From positions 1-5,274 of the forward strand of contig QXZO01000182.1 of the NCBI GenBank assembly GCA_009886305.1: 5,274 bases of DNA. Reading direction: 5' to 3'. This DNA comes from Betaproteobacteria bacterium. GTDB taxonomy: Bacteria > Pseudomonadota > Gammaproteobacteria > Burkholderiales > Eutrophovitaceae. The notes below the pieces were generated by a model. That model had not been told where the DNA came from. It searched no databases and saw only the letters and a list, made by a program, of their open reading frames with translations. Of the stretch, positions 1 to 5,274 are shown one piece after another; within the stretch, counting starts at the first letter, position 1, and the number at the start of each line of letters is the position of its first letter. The translations under genes were made by a program, and so were the position numbers.

Positions 1-289
1 AATCACGATCGCATCTGGTGCAGATGTGATCCTCTTAGATGAACCGACAGCTGGCATGAGTCGCTCGGAGACAGATGCAGCTGTGGCGCTTATTTCTCGA
101 GTAACTGAGGGAAAAACGTTACTGATGGTGGAACACGATATGGGCGTTGTCTTTAATATCGCTGACCGAATTTCAGTTCTCGTTTATGGTGAAGTGGTTG
201 CCACTGGCACACCGGCTGAGATCAGAATGAACAAAAAGGTTCAGGAGGCGTATTTGGGCACGCAGCTTGAAGGGGATGAGGAAAACTGA
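1..289 (+). CDS. livG: LivG-type ABC transporter ATP-binding protein, C-terminal part (5' end outside window)
   Basis: This is the last 95 codons of an ATPase of the branched-chain amino acid (HAAT) ABC importer family; it would bind the inner face of the membrane permease pair and hydrolyse ATP to power uptake. The reading frame is open to the left edge (from base 2), so the GTG at 26 is an internal valine and not a start. Visible parts are the Walker B strand VILLDEP (residues 9-15 of the visible part), the D-loop region after it, and the H-loop in MVEHDMGVV (His at 134-136). The tail IADRISVLVYG...GTPAEI...VQEAYLG is characteristic of LivG, whose family ends near a YLG motif. Walker A and the LSGGQ signature lie outside the window. 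The stop is one base before the LivF-like start, so the two are probably translationally coupled. Membership of the family is strongly supported; the transported substrate is not shown by the sequence. Confidence 0.9.
   Translation, partial: ITIASGADVILLDEPTAGMSRSETDAAVALISRVTEGKTLLMVEHDMGVVFNIADRISVLVYGEVVATGTPAEIRMNKKVQEAYLGTQLEGDEEN
278..281 (+). promoter_or_regulatory. Ribosome binding site for the LivF-like gene (GAGG)
   Basis: GAGG lies inside the end of the livG reading frame, nine bases before the ATG at 291. It decides the start: the in-frame TTG at 267 would add eight residues without a comparable site and would overlap livG by 23 bases. Another in-frame ATG at 303 is less well placed. 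Confidence 0.6.
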
Positions 290-290
290 C

Positions 291-998
291 ATGACGACAA
301 CTATGCTTCAAGTGTCAGATTTACATGCGTATTACGGGAAAAGCCATGTATTGCAAGGTGTGGACTTGTACGTTGGCGAAGGAGAAATAGTCAGTCTTTT
401 GGGTCGTAATGGAGTTGGTCGGTCGACAACGGTAAAAGCGATAATGGGGCAAGTCGAGCACACTGGAGAGATTAATTTCCAGAATCGATCTCTCTCTGGA
501 TTGGAGAGTCATGAAATTGCTCGAAAGGGGTTGGGCTATGTTCCAGAGAACAGAGATATATTCCCCTCATTAACGGTCAGACAAAATTTATTACTCGGCT
601 TGAAGCCAGGACAGAAGCAGTCACGGTGGTCTGAGGACGATATGTATATTCTATTTCCAAGACTTAAAGAAAGACTAAATGCTCCAGCAGGTGTTTTGTC
701 TGGTGGTGAGCAGCAGATGCTCACTTTGTGTCGCACTTTGATGGGTAACCCTGAATTAGTCATGATAGATGAGCCAACTGAAGGTTTGGCGCCGAAAATC
801 GTCGAACAGATGGCTATTTTATTTGGTGAGATTTCTAAGCGAGGTGTGTCGATATTGCTAGTCGAACAAAAGCTAACCATTGCTTTGCGTATTTCACAAA
901 GGCTTTATGTTATGGGTCACGGCCGGATAGTATTCGAAGGTTCGCCTGATGATCTTCAAGCTGACGAATCTGTACGTAAGGAGTGGCTTGAGGTGTAA
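291..998 (+). CDS. livF: LivF-type ABC transporter ATP-binding protein
   Basis: A 235-residue ATPase, the usual length for LivF, which pairs with LivG as the nucleotide-binding dimer of a HAAT-type importer. Motifs in order: Walker A GRNGVGRST (residues 38-46), the Q-loop region YVPENRDIFP (83-92) with Glu86 in the Q-loop place, signature LSGGEQQ (136-142), Walker B VMIDEP (157-162), and LLVEQK (189-194) with Gln193 where LivG has the H-loop histidine. The Glu and Gln substitutions are usual in LivF proteins as I recall them. The tail YVMGHGRIVFEG is also typical. The odd point is Arg44 in place of the Walker A lysine. I recall a GRST variant in LivF homologues of Betaproteobacteria, so it may be a subfamily trait rather than damage; the rest of the protein is intact. 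Start chosen at ATG 291 from the GAGG site and from one-base spacing to livG. Substrate unknown; the beta-oxidation genes that follow suggest an organic acid. Confidence 0.92.
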   Translation: MTTTMLQVSDLHAYYGKSHVLQGVDLYVGEGEIVSLLGRNGVGRSTTVKAIMGQVEHTGEINFQNRSLSGLESHEIARKGLGYVPENRDIFPSLTVRQNLLLGLKPGQKQSRWSEDDMYILFPRLKERLNAPAGVLSGGEQQMLTLCRTLMGNPELVMIDEPTEGLAPKIVEQMAILFGEISKRGVSILLVEQKLTIALRISQRLYVMGHGRIVFEGSPDDLQADESVRKEWLEV

Positions 999-1058
999 AT
1001 TGTGTTCCGAATTTTAAATTCAGTCTGAGAGCTGAAGGATTTGAATGGGGAAATAGGT
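999..1058 (+). other. Intergenic spacer with a 13-base palindrome
   Basis: Sixty bases separate the LivF-like stop from the next start. They hold a perfect inverted repeat, GAATTT-T-AAATTC, at 1009-1021. The stem has only one G:C pair on each side and no T-tract follows, so it is not a convincing intrinsic terminator. It could be an operator half-site pair or chance AT-rich symmetry. I see no strong sigma70 promoter, so read-through from the transporter genes is likely. Confidence 0.4.
1047..1051 (+). promoter_or_regulatory. Probable ribosome binding site (GGGGA) for the bifunctional enzyme gene
   Basis: GGGGA ends seven bases before the ATG at 1059 and favours that start. A stronger-looking AAGGA at 1035-1039 sits only one base before an in-frame TTG at 1041, too close to serve it, and about 20 bases before 1059. 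The protein starting at 1059 begins MSEVVSYEVRG, matching the usual N-terminus of this enzyme group. Confidence 0.45.
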
Positions 1059-3158
1059 ATGTCAGAAGTAGTGAGTTACGAAGTGCGCGGTTCAATCGGA
1101 TTGATCCAGATTAACAACCCGCCAGTCAATGCGTTGTCAGTCAACAAGGGTGTACTTCAAGGCCTTTTAGACGCCATTAAATCAGGCGATCACGACCCGC
1201 AGGTCAGTGCTTTTTTATTAATTGGCGGGGGTAAAAACTTTTCAGGTGGCGCAGATATTTCTGAATTTGGTAAACCTAAGATGCCGGGGATGGCAACCTT
1301 ATCAGATCTGTTGGATTACATGGATACGGTGACCAAGCCCATCGTAGCTGCTTTGTCGGGACCTACGATGGGTGGGGGTTTTGAGTTGAGCTTGACGTGT
1401 CATTATCGTTTGGCGAGTCAAGAGGCTATCGTGGCGTTGCCAGAAGTTAAGTTGGGGATTTTGCCGGGGGCAGGGGGTACACAACGGCTACCAAGAATCA
1501 TTGGTGCGGAGAAGGCCTTGGAATTGATTACATCAGGTGCTTTCATATCTGCACAAGACGCCAAGTCTTTAGGCATTGTCGATGACATCCTCGATGGGGA
1601 TTTGTTAGAAGACTCAATTAAGTGGGTTAAGCGTGCATGTCGGTCTGGATTGCCAGTAGCTAGGGTAAGTGAGCGTTCTGTTAAAACTGCTACAGATCCA
1701 AAAGACTTTATTACGAAAGCGACAGGGGTCGCAGAGAAGAAATGGCGTGGTTATCCAGCACCTTTGCGTATCGTTGAATGCATTGATGCAGCTATCAACA
1801 AATCTTTTAAAGAAGGCATTCAGATTGAGCGTAAAAATATCGAGGAGCTTATTCTGACTGACGAATCAAAGTCTCTGAGACATCTATTTTTTGCAGAGCG
1901 TCAGGCCAACAAAGTGGTTGGGATTTCTAAAGAGACTCCTGTAGCAAAGATTCAAAGTGTATCCGTGATCGGTGCTGGGACTATGGGAACCGGTATTGCA
2001 ATGAATTTTTTGAATGTTGGTATCCCTGTGACTATCGTTGACACCAATGATGAAACACTTCAAAAAGGCATTGATACGATCAACAAGAATTATCTCTCAA
2101 CAGTAGCAAAAGGAAGACTAAGTGCAGAGGATCATGATCGCAGAGTTGGACTCCTAACGGGCAGCACGCAATTGTCGGCAGTTTCTGAGTCTGATTTAGT
2201 GGTTGAAGCTGTCTATGAGGAAATGACAATCAAACAAACGATTTTTCGCGAACTGGATTCTTTTGCAAAACCGACAGCAATCTTAGCGACGAATACGTCT
2301 ACGCTGGACATTAATGAGATTGCCTCCGTTACACAACGACCAGAACAAGTTATTGGCTTGCACTTTTTTAGCCCTGCCAATGTAATGCGGTTATTGGAGG
2401 TGGTGCGAGCAGAGAAAACGTCTGCAGAAGTCGTTGCAACCTCGATGAGTCTCGCTAAGAAAATCAAAAAAATCCCCGTCTGTGTTGGAGTCTGTGACGG
2501 TTTCGTGGGGAACCGTATGATTCATACCTATTTGAGAGAGGCTGAGTACCTGATAGAGGAAGGCGCATTACCACAACAAGTAGATCACGCAATTGAATCA
2601 TTCGGTTTTGCTATGGGGCCTTTTCGTATGTGTGATTTAGCGGGTTTGGATATTGGATGGGCTATTAGAAAAAGAAAGAAATCTCAAGGGTTAATCAGCA
2701 AGCGGTACGTCTCCATACCAGATCATTTGTGTGAGAGAGGATGGTTTGGTCAAAAGACCGGTGGCGGTTATTACACTTATGACTCCGGAAGTCGTGCGCC
2801 AATCGTTAATCCGGAGGTTAGCGCCATTGTCGAGGATGCATCTAGTGAAAAAGGAATGACACGACGAACAATTGAAGCGAAGGAAATTGTTGACCGACTG
2901 ATGTTCGCTTTAATTAATGAGGGTGCCAGCATATTGGCTGAGGGAGTAGCGCAAAGAGCCTCGGATATCGACGTGATTTACGCAGCTGGATATGGCTTTC
3001 CTCGTTATCGGGGTGGACCGATGTTTTATGCTCAAACTATCGGTTTATCAACTGTGGTGGAGGGTATTGAACGTTATTGCAAGCAAGCCCATGGCGATCA
3101 CTGGCAGGTTTCGCAGTTCTTATCTCAGTTGGTGAAAAAAAATCAGACGTTTGAGTAG
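1059..3158 (+). CDS. Bifunctional enoyl-CoA hydratase / 3-hydroxyacyl-CoA dehydrogenase (FadB/FadJ type)
   Basis: A 699-residue cytosolic beta-oxidation enzyme that hydrates trans-2-enoyl-CoA to 3-hydroxyacyl-CoA and oxidises it with NAD+ to 3-ketoacyl-CoA. Residues 1 to about 190 form a crotonase domain: oxyanion-hole segments FSGGADISEF (61-70) and MGGGFE (104-109), with Glu109 and Glu129 (in LPEV) spaced 20 apart like the two catalytic glutamates of mitochondrial enoyl-CoA hydratase. A linker runs to about 297. The NAD-binding domain starts at VIGAGTMG (303-310), with Asp328 ending the second strand as expected for NAD. Dehydrogenase residues Ser414, His435, Glu447 and Asn485 have the same spacing as Ser137/His158/Glu170/Asn208 of human HAD. 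Two C-terminal helical segments follow, including MGPFRMCDLAGLDIGW (519-534) and GYGFPRYRGGPMFY (644-657). It is slightly shorter than E. coli FadB (729) and FadJ (714) with the same domain order. No fusion break or missing residue is seen. Both activities look intact; chain-length preference cannot be told, and no fad symbol is assigned because orthology is unproven. Confidence 0.95.
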   Translation: MSEVVSYEVRGSIGLIQINNPPVNALSVNKGVLQGLLDAIKSGDHDPQVSAFLLIGGGKNFSGGADISEFGKPKMPGMATLSDLLDYMDTVTKPIVAALSGPTMGGGFELSLTCHYRLASQEAIVALPEVKLGILPGAGGTQRLPRIIGAEKALELITSGAFISAQDAKSLGIVDDILDGDLLEDSIKWVKRACRSGLPVARVSERSVKTATDPKDFITKATGVAEKKWRGYPAPLRIVECIDAAINKSFKEGIQIERKNIEELILTDESKSLRHLFFAERQANKVVGISKETPVAKIQSVSVIGAGTMGTGIAMNFLNVGIPVTIVDTNDETLQKGIDTINKNYLSTVAKGRLSAEDHDRRVGLLTGSTQLSAVSESDLVVEAVYEEMTIKQTIFRELDSFAKPTAILATNTSTLDINEIASVTQRPEQVIGLHFFSPANVMRLLEVVRAEKTSAEVVATSMSLAKKIKKIPVCVGVCDGFVGNRMIHTYLREAEYLIEEGALPQQVDHAIESFGFAMGPFRMCDLAGLDIGWAIRKRKKSQGLISKRYVSIPDHLCERGWFGQKTGGGYYTYDSGSRAPIVNPEVSAIVEDASSEKGMTRRTIEAKEIVDRLMFALINEGASILAEGVAQRASDIDVIYAAGYGFPRYRGGPMFYAQTIGLSTVVEGIERYCKQAHGDHWQVSQFLSQLVKKNQTFE

Positions 3159-3176
3159 GGCTCAAGTTAAATTTTT

Positions 3177-3182
3177 CAGGAG
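3177..3182 (+). promoter_or_regulatory. Ribosome binding site for the thiolase gene (CAGGAG)
   Basis: CAGGAG lies nine bases before ATG 3192, the best Shine-Dalgarno match in the window. It falls in the 33-base gap after the bifunctional enzyme gene, which leaves little room for a separate promoter, so the two genes are probably cotranscribed. Confidence 0.65.
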
Positions 3183-3191
3183 TAGTCGATT

Positions 3192-4370
3192 ATGGATGCG
3201 GTTATTGTAGATACGGTTCGAACGCCATTATGTAAAAGCTGGAAGGGCGCAATGAATATGACCCACGGGGCTACTCTTGGTGGACACGTTGTTAAGACGC
3301 TTGTTGAACGGTCAGGAATTGATCCGAAGGAGGTTGAGGATGTCGTCATGGGGTGTGCAAGTCCGGAGGGTGCCACGGGTCAAAACATTGCTCGACAAAT
3401 AGCAATCAGAGCGGGGTTGCCTGTGACAGTTTCGGGTTTAACTGTAAATCGTTTTTGTTCATCGGGCCTACAGACGGTTGCACTTGCGAGTCAGCGTCTA
3501 CTCGCCGGCGAAGATGGGATCTATGTGGCCGGTGGTGTAGAGTCAATCTCATGCGTTCAGAATCAGATGAACACATCTTTTATAGAAGACCCTTGGCTTA
3601 ACGAGAAAAAACCCGAGATCTATTGGCCGATGCTGCAAACCGCCGAGACCGTCGCTAAGCGATATCAAATCTCGAGAGAGGCGCAAGATCGTTACGGTGC
3701 CGAGAGTCAAAATCGCGCAGAACGAGCGGCGAATGCGGGATTGTTTTCGGACGAAATTGCTCCGATAACAACGACGATGAAAATCGTTGATAAAGAAACG
3801 GGACAGGAGCAGGTCAAAGAAGTGACCGCTAAGCATGATGAGGGAATTCGATCTGGAACCACTTATGAGTCAATCTCACAAATTAAACCAGCTATTGAAA
3901 ATGGGGTAATCGCAGCTGGGAACGCGAGTCAGTTTTCAGATGGTGCATCAGCTCAATTGATTATGAGTGATCAAGCGGCAGCATCGCGTGGTTTGAAGCC
4001 ATTAGGGATTTTTAGAGGTTTTGCTGTGGCCGGACTAGAGCCTGATGAAATGGGTATCGGTCCAATTTATGCCGTACCTAAATTGTTAAAACAAACCGGA
4101 CTGAGTGTTGATGATATCGATTTGTGGGAGCTCAACGAAGCGTTTGCTGTTCAAGTGCTCTACTGTCGAGATCAACTGGGAATCCCGAATGATCGACTCA
4201 ATGTGAATGGTGGTGCTATTGCATTGGGACATCCTTATGGCGTCAGCGGCAGTCGATTGGTTGGTCATGGTTTGCTAGAAGGACGTCGGCGTGGTGCAAA
4301 ATTTGTCGTTGTCACGATGTGTATTGGTGGAGGTATGGGTGCCGCCGGATTATTTGAAGTTGTTCACTAG
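3192..4370 (+). CDS. Degradative thiolase (acetyl-CoA C-acyltransferase family)
   Basis: A 392-residue thiolase, normal length for the family. It would cleave 3-ketoacyl-CoA with free CoA to acetyl-CoA and an acyl-CoA two carbons shorter, taking the product of the enzyme encoded just upstream. Motifs: N-terminal strand VIVDTVRTP (4-12), nucleophile Cys89 in NRFCSSGLQ (codon at 3456-3458), NEAF at 315-318, His347 in GHPYG (346-350) and the acid/base Cys377 in CIGGGMG. The whole catalytic set Cys-Asn-His-Cys is present. The segment WPMLQTAETVAKRY (145-158) and the tail GGMGAAGLFEVV fit the bacterial degradative/beta-oxidation branch better than the short-chain biosynthetic type, but the sequence alone does not fix chain length; acetoacetyl-CoA or 3-ketoadipyl-CoA thiolase remains possible. 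Start set by CAGGAG at 3177-3182. In FadBA systems the hydratase/dehydrogenase and thiolase form a complex; whether this pair does so is not known. Confidence 0.94.
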   Translation: MDAVIVDTVRTPLCKSWKGAMNMTHGATLGGHVVKTLVERSGIDPKEVEDVVMGCASPEGATGQNIARQIAIRAGLPVTVSGLTVNRFCSSGLQTVALASQRLLAGEDGIYVAGGVESISCVQNQMNTSFIEDPWLNEKKPEIYWPMLQTAETVAKRYQISREAQDRYGAESQNRAERAANAGLFSDEIAPITTTMKIVDKETGQEQVKEVTAKHDEGIRSGTTYESISQIKPAIENGVIAAGNASQFSDGASAQLIMSDQAAASRGLKPLGIFRGFAVAGLEPDEMGIGPIYAVPKLLKQTGLSVDDIDLWELNEAFAVQVLYCRDQLGIPNDRLNVNGGAIALGHPYGVSGSRLVGHGLLEGRRRGAKFVVVTMCIGGGMGAAGLFEVVH

Positions 4371-4441
4371 ATGGTGTTGAGTAACTTTTTTGTAATTAAT
4401 AAATAGATGAAGTTATTAAGTTAAAAGATGAGGTTTTTTCA
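4371..4441 (+). other. AT-rich spacer before the SDR gene, possible weak promoter
   Basis: This 71-base gap is clearly richer in A and T than the genes on either side. TTGTAA (4390-4395) and TATTAA (4414-4419), 18 bases apart, each match four of six sigma70 consensus positions and could form a weak promoter reading into the SDR gene. In such AT-rich DNA this can arise by chance. There is no GC-rich hairpin followed by a T-tract, so no terminator is called after the thiolase gene. Confidence 0.25.
4430..4433 (+). promoter_or_regulatory. Ribosome binding site for the SDR gene (GAGG)
   Basis: GAGG lies eight bases before ATG 4442 and is followed by a T-rich, probably unstructured spacer. It supports this ATG as the start; the protein then begins about 15 residues before the TGGSRGLG motif, normal for the family. 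Confidence 0.6.
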
Positions 4442-5218
4442 ATGAGCTTGAGAGATTTGCAAAATTTAGAGGGAAGAGTTGCTTTGATTACTGGCGGTTC
4501 GCGTGGTCTTGGTTTACAAATGGCAGAAGTACTCGGTGAACTCGGTGCGACAGTAGTTATTACAGCCCGTAAGAAAAACGAGCTTGAGGAAGCAGCCGCC
4601 TCCTTAGAGAGTCAGTCAATCAAAGTTGAAACGATGGTGAATGATTTGCAAGATACCGATTCAGTTCAACCTATGGTTGAGGGTATTTTGTCTCGTCACG
4701 GTCAAATTGACATAGTCGTTAATAATGCTGGAGCCGCATGGGGTGCAAAAGCGGAGGACCACCCATTAGACGCGTGGCATAAAGTCATTAACTTAAATCT
4801 TACTGCACCCTTTTTGTTAAGTCAGATCGTTGGAAAACTATCTATGATTCCGCGTAAGTATGGAAAGATCATTAATATCGCTTCTATTGCTGGCTTGGTT
4901 GGAACGGAACCCGGTTTCATGCCAACAATCGCCTATAACTCAAGTAAAGGCGGAGTTGTTAACTTTACGCGATCGCTCGCCGCAGAGTGGGCGCAACACA
5001 ATATTACCGTTAATGCCATAGCGCCAGGCGTCTTTCCTTCAAAAATGTCAGCAGGCATGATTGACCGTGCTGAGGAACACATTATGAATCAAACACCGAT
5101 GAGAAAGTTTGGCAGTTCTGAAGACTTAAAAGGTGTAACGGCTTTACTTGCAACCGACGCTTCGGGATTTCTAACAGGCCAAATCATAGCGGTTGATGGA
5201 GGCTATGTTGCTGTCTAA
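4442..5218 (+). CDS. Short-chain dehydrogenase/reductase (SDR), RhlG / gluconate-5-dehydrogenase-like
   Basis: A 258-residue classical SDR, the usual length, with a Rossmann fold and no signal peptide or membrane segment, so cytosolic. The cofactor motif TGGSRGLG spans 17-24, NNAG spans 94-97, and the catalytic tetrad is Asn119, Ser148, Tyr165 and Lys169 (YNSSK). The PG turn after strand six is at 195-196 and the C-terminus ends FLTGQIIAVDGGY, as expected. Strand two ends in TARKK (41-45) with no acidic residue and Arg21 lies in the glycine motif; by the known SDR rule this points to NADP(H). Overall likeness, from memory, is to RhlG- or gluconate-5-dehydrogenase-like SDRs, often annotated as 3-oxoacyl-ACP reductase. 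Annotation by likeness within SDRs is unreliable. Its place after a hydratase/dehydrogenase and thiolase suggests a hydroxyacyl or ketoacyl substrate, possibly an epimer or branched intermediate the main dehydrogenase does not handle (inference). The AT-rich gap before it leaves open a separate promoter. Confidence 0.92.
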   Translation: MSLRDLQNLEGRVALITGGSRGLGLQMAEVLGELGATVVITARKKNELEEAAASLESQSIKVETMVNDLQDTDSVQPMVEGILSRHGQIDIVVNNAGAAWGAKAEDHPLDAWHKVINLNLTAPFLLSQIVGKLSMIPRKYGKIINIASIAGLVGTEPGFMPTIAYNSSKGGVVNFTRSLAAEWAQHNITVNAIAPGVFPSKMSAGMIDRAEEHIMNQTPMRKFGSSEDLKGVTALLATDASGFLTGQIIAVDGGYVAV

Positions 5219-5222
5219 TCGA

Positions 5223-5267
5223 TTATCAGAATAGTAGATGAACGACCTAATGCATCATGTCTGATAA
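5223..5267. repeat. Inverted repeat TTATCAGA...TCTGATAA after the SDR gene
   Basis: Two perfect 8-base complementary arms, 5223-5230 and 5260-5267, are separated by 29 bases. Within the loop a second 4-base pair of arms, GATG (5237-5240) and CATC (5253-5256), could extend the hairpin. The stem is AT-rich and no T-tract follows, so it is a poor intrinsic terminator. Its right arm overlaps codons 2-4 of the possible next gene and the stem would enclose that gene's ATG at 5257. Confidence 0.5.
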
Positions 5268-5274
5268 AGACCAT
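5257..5274 (+). CDS. Possible start of a further gene (MSDKDH..., cut by window edge)
   Basis: ATG at 5257 opens a frame of six codons (M-S-D-K-D-H) that runs off the right edge. The upstream in-frame TAA at 5248 makes this the only ATG for the frame. The spacing of 38 bases after the SDR stop suits another operon gene. Against it, no clear Shine-Dalgarno sequence is seen and six codons are far too few to identify a family. The overlapping ATG at 5238 closes after eight codons and is not a gene. Confidence 0.3.

Noticed and set aside
26..289. A short complete gene starting at GTG 26
   Set aside because: The frame is open to the left edge and the upstream residues continue the Walker B region of a LivG protein, so 26 is an internal valine codon.
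267..290. TTG 267 as the start of the LivF-like gene
   Set aside because: It would overlap livG and add eight residues unlike the family; ATG 291 has a GAGG at good spacing and fits the normal N-terminus.
536..880. 114-codon open frame on the minus strand inside the LivF-like gene
   Set aside because: It is antisense to a fully recognisable ATPase, its translation shows no domain, and it has no separate support; it is a shadow of the real frame.
1041..1058. TTG 1041 as the start of the bifunctional enzyme
   Set aside because: The AAGGA before it is only one base away, and the extra residues are not typical; ATG 1059 gives the standard N-terminus.
2466..2472. Run of seven A in the dehydrogenase domain, possible frameshift site
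   Set aside because: It is out of phase with the canonical -1 heptamer and the frame continues intact through conserved catalytic residues on both sides.
3135..3143. Run of eight A followed by T (possible slippery site A-AAA-AAT) near the end of the bifunctional enzyme gene
   Set aside because: A -1 slip would reach a stop after three codons and change only the last few residues, so programmed frameshifting has no visible purpose.
3549..3836. 95-codon open frame on the minus strand inside the thiolase gene
   Set aside because: Antisense to a well-conserved thiolase; its translation is arginine- and serine-rich without recognisable motifs.
4383..4414. Short AACTT/AAGTT inverted arms after the thiolase gene as a terminator
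   Set aside because: A five-base AT-rich stem with a 22-base loop is too weak, and no T-tract follows the right arm.
5238..5264. ATG 5238 as a downstream gene start
   Set aside because: The frame closes after eight codons and lacks a clear ribosome binding site.

Overview
This window reads as a stretch of one bacterial gene cluster. Four complete genes and one 5'-truncated gene all lie on the + strand, with gaps of 1, 60, 33 and 71 bases between them. The base composition is moderate (mid-40s % GC by eye, not computed). The protein sequences resemble, from memory, sets common in Betaproteobacteria (Burkholderiales), for example the LivF subfamily with a GRST-type Walker A and the RhlG/gluconate-5-dehydrogenase-like SDR. 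A low-GC betaproteobacterium or a related proteobacterial lineage is therefore my best guess, but this is inference and no search was run.

Layout: positions 1-289 hold the C-terminal part of a LivG-type ABC ATPase, cut by the window edge. Positions 291-998 hold its partner LivF-type ATPase, one base after the livG stop. Positions 1059-3158 encode a bifunctional enoyl-CoA hydratase / 3-hydroxyacyl-CoA dehydrogenase with all catalytic residues of both activities. Positions 3192-4370 encode a thiolase with an intact catalytic set. After an AT-rich 71-base gap, positions 4442-5218 encode a short-chain dehydrogenase/reductase. The last 56 bases hold an inverted repeat and an ATG at 5257 that may begin another gene.

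How they work together (inference): the two ATPases would drive a branched-chain-amino-acid-type (HAAT family) ABC importer. The next two genes carry out hydration, oxidation and thiolysis, the last three steps of beta-oxidation, giving a shortened acyl-CoA plus acetyl-CoA. The SDR probably handles a hydroxy/keto intermediate. Sitting next to beta-oxidation genes, the transporter may import an organic acid degraded through CoA thioesters rather than an amino acid. An acyl-CoA ligase or transferase and an acyl-CoA dehydrogenase are needed upstream in such a pathway and are not in the window.

I see no RNA gene, mobile element, CRISPR array, phage gene or broken gene, and no clear intrinsic terminator. 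I did not find an undescribed system here. The points worth a second look are an arginine in place of the Walker A lysine in the LivF-like ATPase, the coupling of transport to beta-oxidation, and two inverted repeats in intergenic DNA.
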